Shown: positions 43,167 to 52,000 of the stretch, one piece after another
How positions within the stretch are numbered: the first letter of the stretch is position 1
Layout of the letters: the number at the start of each line of letters is the position of its first letter
DNA from: M3007 sp046160625
GTDB taxonomy: Bacteria; Bacteroidota; Bacteroidia; Chitinophagales; Saprospiraceae
Assembly: GCA_046160625.1 (NCBI GenBank)
Contig: JBJXGZ010000111.1
Location: forward strand, 10,328-74,327
Reading direction: 5' to 3'
Length of the DNA stretch: 64,000 nucleotides
Notes under the pieces: generated by a model
Told to the model about the DNA's origin: nothing
The model's input: the letters and a program-made list of their open reading frames with translations, nothing else
Database searches by the model: none
Translations under genes and position numbers: made by a program

Positions 43167-44855
43167 TCAATCGGGCATTTTGCCGCCAGAAATATTTCGT
43201 GGCACCAAAGTTTCCATTAACCCCGTTTGCGCCGACCGCCAAATAAATCGAAGAATACCGTCGGTAGGTTCGCGACGGTAATAAATGTTGGCTACTTTAA
43301 AGGGTTTGTTTTCAGAACCACGTTCGTTTTTTCCCCGAAGTACAATATTGGCTACCACGGAGATTATCTTCTTTTTACTCCCGTCTTTCTTCCGCAACAC
43401 ACTGATTTTCAGATCGTCATAGGTCGCTTCCAGGGTGCCTTGCGCTACGCCATTTCGCACATGAACATTTAGGATCATACTTTCGGCGTTGCCGGATTCT
43501 ACCCTGAATTTGTTCTGATCTTCCACCAGCCTGTTTAGGTACGTCATATCTATTTTGCCTAAATTAGCGGAATAATCACAACGAAAGTTTGGTGACAACA
43601 AGGGGATTTGAAGCGATAAATCGAGCAAGCCCGCGCCCATCAATTCTGCCCGTGCATCAATACGGGCAGGGGTCGCATCGCTCATTTTAAGTGTATCATT
43701 GGTAATATTCAGTACTACCCCATTGACTTTTTCGAATTCAATTTGTCCCTCTTGAATGCCATGATATTCGGTGTAAAGAATATTGGAGTTTCGAAGTAAA
43801 ATGGTATCAATATTCAGGTATGGTTTAATAGACCGAAACAATTCATGCGGCATTCTTTTATGCCGATCCAGTGGCAGGTTTTTGTTTTGATACACATCAA
43901 TTCGAGCGCTTTCTACAATCACCGATTCCATATTCAATTCCTTTTTGTGCAGCGCCCTGAACAGGTCTAATTTATTAATCAGTATTTCTTTCATTCTGAT
44001 CTTGAGCCTTGGTGTACGGACGCTTAATCGCTGCATAAACTCCGCATCACTCGTTTTTGGCAAGACGGTAATTCCTTCCAATGTGGTCAGTTCTTTTTGA
44101 CCATCAATGCTTGCTGAATTGATACGATAACCATAGAGATCGCCCGTAGGGTACAATTCGTAATTGTGCAGGCTGAGTGAAATACGCTCGGCGTATAAGG
44201 TCCGGCCAGTTGTTATTGTGTCGTTCGCAAGGATGTTGATATTGCTCAAATTAATTCCAATGCTATCGGCGACCTGAAAACTGGTTTTGCTATTCAACAA
44301 GGTGCGCAAAGACATTTTGCCATTGGAAGCCGTCACTGACCCGATGTGGATACTTTTGGCGAAGGGGGCAATGAGCATGGGAAGACGGTCGAGCATCCCT
44401 TTCACCAGCGAATCGTTTTTGGGAGATTTTTCAATCGCTGTGTCCTTAACAGAGATAAGGCTTATTTGAGGATCACGAACCAATATCCTGGAAAGAGAGA
44501 TGTCTTTAGTTCGCCAGTATTGCAGTAGATTGAGGTTCTTGAGTCGCAAGCGCTTAATTTGGAGTTCAATTTTAAGCGGCGTTTCATCCGGGTTCACTTG
44601 ACGGATTGAATCCCAGCGAATGGAATCTGTAGTCAATTGTATTCCATCTGCTTCCGCTGACCCAGTGAAAAGGCTGACATGAAGGCGGTCTATTTGCAGG
44701 GTGTATATTCCCTGGCTGGATTGTGCCGTCATTTCTATCAACTTTTCTTTCAAAAGGGGGTCGAGCCAGCCTCTGACGAAAACTACTGTTGCGATGATTA
44801 CGAGCGCAAGAAAGATGGATAAAACGATTAAAAACCTGCGTAGAGCAGTAGACAT
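43167..44855 (-). CDS. AsmA-like membrane-anchored envelope protein
   Basis: 562 residues from the ATG at 44855 (MSTALRRFLIVLSIFLALVI). A single N-terminal membrane anchor (RRFLIVLSIFLALVIIATVV) is followed by a long beta-rich periplasmic region. It has repeated short strand patterns such as YTLQIDRLHVSLF, IELQIKRLRLKNLN and ERISLSLHNYEL, which resemble AsmA/DUF748 (repeating-beta-groove lipid-transport-like) proteins. Family membership is a pattern judgement, not a motif match. It stands alone, convergent with the giant type IX protein gene. A function in lipid or outer-membrane homeostasis would be inference. Confidence 0.65.
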   Translation of the reverse strand: MSTALRRFLIVLSIFLALVIIATVVFVRGWLDPLLKEKLIEMTAQSSQGIYTLQIDRLHVSLFTGSAEADGIQLTTDSIRWDSIRQVNPDETPLKIELQIKRLRLKNLNLLQYWRTKDISLSRILVRDPQISLISVKDTAIEKSPKNDSLVKGMLDRLPMLIAPFAKSIHIGSVTASNGKMSLRTLLNSKTSFQVADSIGINLSNINILANDTITTGRTLYAERISLSLHNYELYPTGDLYGYRINSASIDGQKELTTLEGITVLPKTSDAEFMQRLSVRTPRLKIRMKEILINKLDLFRALHKKELNMESVIVESARIDVYQNKNLPLDRHKRMPHELFRSIKPYLNIDTILLRNSNILYTEYHGIQEGQIEFEKVNGVVLNITNDTLKMSDATPARIDARAELMGAGLLDLSLQIPLLSPNFRCDYSANLGKIDMTYLNRLVEDQNKFRVESGNAESMILNVHVRNGVAQGTLEATYDDLKISVLRKKDGSKKKIISVVANIVLRGKNERGSENKPFKVANIYYRREPTDGILRFIWRSAQTGLMETLVPRNISGGKMPD

Positions 44856-44918
44856 AATAAATGGGTTGAAGCGAAAAAGCACCAGTTCAAGAGACTGAAC
44901 AAATCCCTCTAGAGAAAG

Positions 44919-44945
44919 TTGGAGGAGTCGAAGAGTCTACGAGAC
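44919..44945. repeat. Possible orphan hairpin arm
   Basis: A run built of GGAGTC, GAGTC and CGAGAC words resembles a single arm of the boundary hairpins (a reiterated 5-7-mer), but no intact complementary arm is found within 100 bp. It may be a decayed element. It lies in the ~216-bp gap between two reverse-strand genes, where I see nothing else. Confidence 0.25.
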
Positions 44946-45071
44946 GATTTTGACACAGCAACCAATAATCTGTTTTTGTCTCAACGGTTTTTCACCAACT
45001 TACCACGCCAAATTGCAGCGTCCGATTGTAATACTATGAAATAAACAACTGTTTTGATTCCCGACAATATT

Positions 45072-46523
45072 TTAAAAATCCTTCAACCACTCCACCGCCG
45101 GATTCCCTTTGGGCCGCAACGCCACTGATTTTTCCCAGGCGGCTTTTGCACCCATCTTATCACCCATTGCCATACGGCATTTCCCAAGGCGGTTCCAGGC
45201 CACCACGATGCGTGGGAAATGCCGGGTGTAAGTTTCAAACAGCGCGATGCCCTCCTCCCATTTTTTTGCTTCTTCGAGCCGTTGGCCCACACCAAGCAAT
45301 TGCATGTCATTGTCAAAATCAAACCCTGCGGATTTCAGGATTTCATCACTGTTTTGTGAAAAATAAGCCGCCCCACGCTCAGTGATTGTTTTGAAAATTG
45401 CATTGGTCACCGGGTTGTTTAGGTAGGGTTCCTGCTCCTCTACAACCATAAGCTGCTTGCCCCAAAGGATACCCAATACCTGCATGGCCACATCATCAGA
45501 AATGTGGTCGTTGGAATTTGAAGTCAGGATTATACACATATCCTCTGCAGGGTCCATGGTCATGTTGGCATTGTACACACCATTACCGCCATTGTGCCAG
45601 ATGATTTTGCGGCCATCCATTTGTTGTATGGTCCAGCCGTAACCGTAGTGACTCAGCCCTCGAGGCCCTTCTGCAACCTGCGGGGCAAACATCTTGTCGA
45701 TCGCCGTTTTGGGCAGTACCACGTTGTTTTTCAATGCTTTGTACCAAAGGTGCATATCACCAATGGTGCTCAAGACACCGCCATTGGCCCGCAGATGCCA
45801 ACCTGGCCCGTCGGGAAGCCAAGGGCGATCTATGGCAGTTCCCCAGCGCTGGCCATCGCGGTAGCCGGTAGCAAGTTGCTCTTTTTTAAAACCGGGCAAT
45901 ACATAGCCTGTATGTTTCATCCCTGCTGGTAACCAAAGGTTTTCGCGCAGGAATTGCTCATAGCCCAAACCACTCGTTTTTTCAACGATAATGCCCAACA
46001 GACTATAGCCCACATTGGAGTATTCATACTGCTGTCCAGCTGGACCAAGCAGTGGTTCGGCAAAGGCCTGACGTGCAAACTGAGCTGCGTCCACGTTATC
46101 ATAATCGTCGCCAATGGCGCCAGGAAATCCGGCGGTATGTGTGAGCAGTTGGTGTATTGTGATAGGCGCTTTATCAGCTGGCGCGTCCGCGAAATACTTT
46201 GAAAGCGGGTCTTCAAGCATGAGTTTTCCTGTGCTTTCAAGTTTCATAATTGCAGCAGCAGTGAACTGCTTGGTAATGCTACCGATGCTGAAAACTGTTT
46301 CTGCTGTTTGTGCACGCCTGGTTTCACGCTCGGCGTAGCCATAGCCTTTTTGTATGAAAACTGTCCCACCTTTTGCAACAAGTGCAGCGCCTGACCAACC
46401 CTTGGCGGCGGCCTGTTGAAGACAAGCCTCAAGTTTTGTGTTTAAGTTGATAGGTGGCTCTTGGGCGAATAAAAGGCGCTGAGAAAAGAGCAGAAAAGCG
46501 AGCAATTGGAATGTTTTTGTCAT
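45072..46523 (-). CDS. Serine hydrolase (class C beta-lactamase family) with TPR-like tail
   Basis: 483 residues from the ATG at 46523 (MTKTFQLLAFLLFSQRLLFA, a signal peptide). The beta-lactamase/DD-peptidase core has Ser82 and Lys85 in FSIGSITKQFT (SxxK), Tyr-Ser-Asn in YEYSNVGYSLLG, and HNGG in IIWHNGGNGVY (KTG-like position). The last ~80 residues (ALFETYTRHFPRIVVAWNRL, GKCRMAMGDKMGAKAAWEKS) form a TPR-like pair. Likely a periplasmic peptidase or esterase rather than a resistance enzyme. A near-consensus CACCTTTG box lies upstream on the reverse strand (about 46551-46544). Confidence 0.88.
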   Translation of the reverse strand: MTKTFQLLAFLLFSQRLLFAQEPPINLNTKLEACLQQAAAKGWSGAALVAKGGTVFIQKGYGYAERETRRAQTAETVFSIGSITKQFTAAAIMKLESTGKLMLEDPLSKYFADAPADKAPITIHQLLTHTAGFPGAIGDDYDNVDAAQFARQAFAEPLLGPAGQQYEYSNVGYSLLGIIVEKTSGLGYEQFLRENLWLPAGMKHTGYVLPGFKKEQLATGYRDGQRWGTAIDRPWLPDGPGWHLRANGGVLSTIGDMHLWYKALKNNVVLPKTAIDKMFAPQVAEGPRGLSHYGYGWTIQQMDGRKIIWHNGGNGVYNANMTMDPAEDMCIILTSNSNDHISDDVAMQVLGILWGKQLMVVEEQEPYLNNPVTNAIFKTITERGAAYFSQNSDEILKSAGFDFDNDMQLLGVGQRLEEAKKWEEGIALFETYTRHFPRIVVAWNRLGKCRMAMGDKMGAKAAWEKSVALRPKGNPAVEWLKDF

Positions 46524-46777
46524 AACTACGATAAGTTTCGTAGCAAAGGTGCGGTGGTATATGTGCTTGCCGTTTCGATTCAAGGTTAAAAATGGTTAAT
46601 TTTTTGACCTGTCCCCCTACCCCACTTTTGTCGCCCAAGCGTCAAAGCGTAAATTATCTGGCTCGATCTTCTCAAAAAAAAATATTTTTCGAGCTCTTTC
46701 GAGCTTCTATGAACCAAAGCATCAAGCGGTTCCTTTTTTGAGTTGATTGAAAGTATTTGCTTTTAACCTTACCGATT

Positions 46778-49015
46778 ATGAGAAAACCGATACAATTGCC
46801 TTTGGGGAATGGCATCCTCATTATTTTACCGCTATCCCTTCTTTTTTTCTGTCACTTTCTGGAGGCACAGCCATGCCCAATTATTGTCAATTGCCATCAA
46901 AGCAATGCGACTTATTGTGACGAAAGTCTCAATAATGTTACACTTTGGAATGATGCCCCCTTTACATACAGCCAAACTACTGAAAATGCTGATTTGCACG
47001 AAGGAGAAATTAATCTGAACATCAAACTAAATGGTTGCAATGGTGGCGGGCTAGGTATTATTACTTATTCACTTTACCTTGATTTGGACAACGATGGCTT
47101 CCAAGAAACCGTGTTGACAAGCAGCAATCCACCACCGCCGGGGAGAGTCATGGCGAACAATTCTTTTAACCCCGGATTTTCGGGAGGCGACACAGTACGT
47201 TTTGATAAACGACCCTTGCCGGACTCTATGCTCTACCGCTTCGCGCTCGAAATCAACTATTCTGGCGACACTACCATTGGTTGGGTGCGATTCAATACGA
47301 ATGCTGCTCCATATGATTTTGTGCCAGTGCAATTGCCTGAAGGCCGTCATCGAATTGAATGGCGTGCCTCACAGGATGGTGTGGAACGGTTTTGCGACCG
47401 AAATTTCAAAGTAAAAGACTGTAAAGTGCCCAGTTTAACCTGTAAATCCAGTTTGGGGGTGTATCTTGATGTGACGCAGACTACCATGCTTTCCATTGCC
47501 GAAGCGTTGTTAGGAGCATCGGACAATGTTACCCCTGACAGCCAACTGGTATTTGGAATACGGCGATTTGGCACTGGTTCCGGCTTCCCGCTAGATGGTT
47601 TTGGCAACCCACAGGATACGACTATGTTCAATTGTGAAGATGATGACAATCAATTCATTGAGCTGTGGGTTAAGGACAAAGCAGACAATCTTCAGCAATG
47701 TATAACGCAAGTGCTTGTGTACGACACTGCTGGCTTTTGCCCCTTCGTTCCGTACCCTAACATTTGTGCACACAGTCATTCGAATGGGGAGGTCATCCGT
47801 GACGTAACATTTAGCACCCAATGGAGTAGTCCTAACCAGCCTCTGGGCTACAACCAGCTTTTTGTCAACTCCACAGGTTGTACCGAACTTTCTTCATTGC
47901 CTCCAGCAACCAATTTTTCACTTGTAGCCGCCAAAGACACTTTCCCGCTCAATGGCGTGACTACTTACGACCTTGTGCTAATCTCAAAACATATTCTCGA
48001 TCTTGAGCCTTTTGATGCAGGCTGGAAAATCGCTGCTGCAGATGTAAATTTGAGCAATTCGGTGTCGACATTCGACATTGTTGAATTGCGAAAATTGATC
48101 TTAGGGCTTACGGTCAAATTGCCCGGTGGCACGCCTTCCTGGCGTTTTTATGTGGATACCTGTACCGCTTGGGGAACCCCTTTTTATGGCAATTGCCCAT
48201 CGAAGTACTCCCTGCCTATGCAAGCCCTCAGCTGGTATCCGCCACAACTCTCTTTCAAAGGAGTGAAAATGGGTGATGTGAATGGTACCGCTTCTAACAT
48301 TGACACATTGCAGAGCACAGTAGAAAGCCGTGACCAACACGTATCCCTGGAGATGCCTGATCTGACCATCGAAGCCGGAGAAACACATGTAATTCCGCTC
48401 AGGGCAGTAGAAGGCGGAGCATGGGAAGGTTTTCAATTTTCTTTAAACTATGACCCGGAAGTTATTGAAATTGAAGATGTAGTGCCGAGCAATGTAATTG
48501 ATATAAAATCAGAAAACTGGGCGAAACCACAAACCGGTGTGTTAAATTTGAGCTGGTCTGACACCGCACCCAATGCCGTATTGCCGGAAGACGCCTTGTT
48601 GTTTTTGCGTGTAAAAGCGCGTTCGACCACGCAGCTTTCAGCTGTTTTGAGAATGGTTACGGACCCCTGGATTCGGCCAGAAGCCTATGACAAAGAAGGC
48701 ATCAACCATCCTGTGAAATTAGTTTTTTCACAAAAAGCAATCTCCGAGGTAAAAAGAGAACTACAAGTATTCTCTCCATTGCCCAACCCTACCACAGGTT
48801 CGGCTCAACTGCCATTGCGACTTATGGTCCCTGAAACGGTCTTATTGGAAATCAGCGACCTGGCAGGCAAAATGATCTGGCAGATGGCAACTCCATTGGA
48901 GCCTGGCAACCACATTATAGAAATACCAGCATTCGTTTTATCCCAATCGGGCGTGTATGTCTGGCGCGTTTCTGTAGGAAATACGACACAAAGTGGAAAG
49001 CTCATTCGACTTTAA
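46778..49015 (+). CDS. Secreted protein with dockerin-like and cohesin-like modules, type A sorting tail
   Basis: 745 residues from the ATG at 46778. Residues 1-31 are a signal peptide. Residues ~390-450 contain dockerin-like duplicated calcium-loop segments (TYDLVLISKHILDL and AAADVNLSNSVSTFDIVELR). Residues ~510-630 resemble a cohesin fold (IEAGETHVIPLRAV, FQFSLNYDPEVIEI). The last ~80 residues (LPNPTTGSAQLPLRL ... GVYVWRVSVGNTTQSGKLIRL in outline) match the type A sorting domain. Both cohesin and dockerin modules on one chain occur in several Saprospiraceae-type secreted proteins, and the pairing is an assembly hypothesis, not shown. The intergenic region upstream (46524-46777) holds no recognised element besides the octamer CCCTACCC at 46615. 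Confidence 0.82.
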   Translation: MRKPIQLPLGNGILIILPLSLLFFCHFLEAQPCPIIVNCHQSNATYCDESLNNVTLWNDAPFTYSQTTENADLHEGEINLNIKLNGCNGGGLGIITYSLYLDLDNDGFQETVLTSSNPPPPGRVMANNSFNPGFSGGDTVRFDKRPLPDSMLYRFALEINYSGDTTIGWVRFNTNAAPYDFVPVQLPEGRHRIEWRASQDGVERFCDRNFKVKDCKVPSLTCKSSLGVYLDVTQTTMLSIAEALLGASDNVTPDSQLVFGIRRFGTGSGFPLDGFGNPQDTTMFNCEDDDNQFIELWVKDKADNLQQCITQVLVYDTAGFCPFVPYPNICAHSHSNGEVIRDVTFSTQWSSPNQPLGYNQLFVNSTGCTELSSLPPATNFSLVAAKDTFPLNGVTTYDLVLISKHILDLEPFDAGWKIAAADVNLSNSVSTFDIVELRKLILGLTVKLPGGTPSWRFYVDTCTAWGTPFYGNCPSKYSLPMQALSWYPPQLSFKGVKMGDVNGTASNIDTLQSTVESRDQHVSLEMPDLTIEAGETHVIPLRAVEGGAWEGFQFSLNYDPEVIEIEDVVPSNVIDIKSENWAKPQTGVLNLSWSDTAPNAVLPEDALLFLRVKARSTTQLSAVLRMVTDPWIRPEAYDKEGINHPVKLVFSQKAISEVKRELQVFSPLPNPTTGSAQLPLRLMVPETVLLEISDLAGKMIWQMATPLEPGNHIIEIPAFVLSQSGVYVWRVSVGNTTQSGKLIRL

Positions 49016-49074
49016 ATACCATTTCAACCTGATAGGGATGGTCTCGTTCACCAACGCCTTGATCTCATTCAAAT

Positions 49075-52000
49075 TCATCGAACAAGGGTCACATCGCCAC
49101 TCATTTGAATGATCTGCCCATCAATAAATTCGATCTGAGCCACCCAAACAAAGACGTCAATATTCAACTCCTGGCCTTTAAAAGTGCCGTCCCAGCCCCT
49201 CGGTTCATCGTTTGTTTTTATATTTTGGGTCTGATAGATCTGTCCTCCCCAGCGATTGAAGATCTTGAGACTCAAGATCTGCCTCACCCCATCATCTGAA
49301 AAAATGGTAAAAAAGTCGTTGAATCCATCGCCATTCGGCGTAAAGACATTCGGGGCATAAACCCGGCGGTGCGGACTTATCCGGTAACACAAGGAGTCAA
49401 TGGCCGTGCAACCATTTTTGCTACGTACCATTACATGAAGACATCCCGGGTGTACAGGCTGAAAACTGTAATGGTTGCAATCCGGACACTGTAAAGAATC
49501 CACGGTTCCCCACCAGGTATAGTTCATGACTTCCGCATGGGGTATATTCACAATTGCCTGCAAATCAAGGACATCCCCCAGGTCGATCACTACATCCAGT
49601 CCTAATTCGACTGTCTGCTGATTTGGCTGGTCAAGGTTTTCACTTGCTGACACCGAGCAGCCATTGGCATCTGTAAGGCTAATGGTATAGGTGCCGGCGT
49701 TCAACCCGCTGATATTGGCTGTAGTCTGCCCGTTGCTCCAAAGAAGCGCATACGGCCCCACTCCGCCAGCGGCCTGGGCGAACAATGCGCCATTTTGATC
49801 GCCAAAACACAGGATGTCGGTTTTGTTTGTTTGAAGGATCAGTGGAGGCGGCTCTTGGACTTCCGCGGAGTTGGTCAATAAACAACCATGAGCATCGGTA
49901 ATGCTAAGGGTGTAAGTACCACTGGGCAGTTGGGTAATCTGAGCGGTATTCGCTCCAGTATTCCAATGAAAAGTGTAGGGCAAAGTCCCACCGGTTAAAA
50001 GGACGGAAATGGCGCCTGTTGCACTGCCATGGCATTCCACGTTTTCAACACTGCTATTGCTGATAAGGGCCGCTGGTTGCACGACCGTTGCCTGAGTTGT
50101 CAAAGTACACCCATGGGCATCCGTGGTTGTAACACTGTACTGACCTGCTGTCAGGTTTGGATGCTGCGCAGTTGTTGTCCCGTTGTCCCAGAGATAAGTA
50201 TATGGACTGGTCCCGCCGTTTATCACCGTTGTAATTGCTCCATCTTCTCCGCCATAACAGGATACAGGGCTTGCCAGTGCATTCAATTGGAGAACTGGAG
50301 GCTGATTGACCGCCACAGATCCAACCAAAACGCATCCGTTGCTATCCGTAGCCGAGACGCTGTAAGTTCCAGCTGTCAGATTGATAATGAAAGCATTGGT
50401 TTGGCCATTGCTCCATACATAGCCGTATGGGGGCGTCCCCCCTGAAACCGAGGCTATGGCCGATCCTTCAGTGCCCCCAAAACAGGAAACATCGCTGACC
50501 ATGAGGCTGGCCGCCAGCAGAGGCGGCTCCGATACAGAAGCAGAGGCAACCCCGGTACAACCCAAGGCATCCGTGATTGTGACTGCATAGATTCCAGCGG
50601 CGAGGTTATTATTGACCTGAGTATTCTGACCATTATCCCAAACATAGGTGAATGGCGGAAGACCGCCCAACGCAGTAGCCGTAACATCACCGTCTTGATT
50701 GCCAAAACAGGATACACTCTTAGCGGCGGCACTAATGCTCAGCTGCAACGGCTCCGTTATATTGACGGATGCCAAGGCCGTACAGGCATTGAAGTCTGTT
50801 ACTGTAACCTGAAAAATGCCTGCGCTAAGATTGCTGAGTGTGACGTTGGTCTGGCCATTGCTCCAGAGGTAGCTATAGGGTGTAACCCCGCCACTTACCA
50901 CTGCTGTGGCAGTGCCGTTGTTGCCTCCAAAACAGGAGACATCGCTTCCGGTGGAAGTGGCCGTCAGCGAAGGCGGTTCTGAAACAATGAAAGAGGTAGT
51001 GGTAATACAGTCATTTGCATCAGTAATGGTTGCCAGATACGTGCCAGCTGACAGATTGTTCAGAACAGCGTTGGTCTGGCCATTGCTCCATAAGTAAGTA
51101 TAAGGCAGCACTCCACCGGTAATTGATGCTGCTGCAGTACCGTTGTTGCCTCCAAAACAGGAGACATCGCTTGCCGTGGCAGTTCCCGCCAGTACAGGTG
51201 GCTCTGAAACAATGGCAGAAGTAGTTGTGATACAGCCATTTGCATCAGTGACAGTAGCCAGATACGTGCCAGCTGCCAGATCGTCCAAGACAGCGTTGGT
51301 CTGACCATTGCTCCATAAGTAAGTATAGGGCAACACTCCACCGGTAATCGATGCAGCGGCAGTGCCGTTGTTGCCGCCAAAACAGGAAATATCGCTTGCC
51401 GTGGCAGTGACTACCAGTACAGGTGGCTCTGAAACAATAGCAGAAGTAATTGTGATACAGCCATTTGCATCTGTGACAGTAGCCAGATACGTGCCAGCTG
51501 ACAGATCGTCCAGGACAGCGTTGGTCTGACCATTGCTCCATAAGTAAGTATAGGGCAACGCCCCACCGGTAATCGTTGCTGTAGCAGTGCCGTTGTTGTC
51601 GTCAAAACAGGAAACATCGCTTGCCGTGGCAGTGCCTGTCAGTACAGGTGGTTCTGAAACGATGGCTATGGCGACTCCTGTACATCCCACGGCATCTGTG
51701 ACAGTGACTTCATAGGTGCCCGCAGACAGGTTATTGATGGCCGATGATGATTCTCCCGAGTTCCAGGAATAGGTATAAGGAAGGATGCCAGTAGCCAGTT
51801 CAGCAAACACACTTCCATTGGCCTCCCCAGCGCAGGAAACATCCTGAACTAAGGTGTTTACAGTTGGATCCGACAGTTGTTTCATTTGAATAGTATCTGA
51901 AACAATCCTGCAATTGGGCATAAATATGTTATTCGGCCCATTGGCTATTAACAATCGAAACACACTTCCATCCTCCGGATCAAGAATTTCTAGACTGTCA

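Noticed and set aside
45072..46523. Beta-lactam resistance gene
   Set aside because: The class C-type fold with a TPR-like tail and a signal peptide is typical of general serine hydrolases; no evidence for resistance.
49630..51860. CRISPR-like tandem array
   Set aside because: Repeats are ~225 bp, in frame and protein-coding (SprB repeats), with no spacer pattern.
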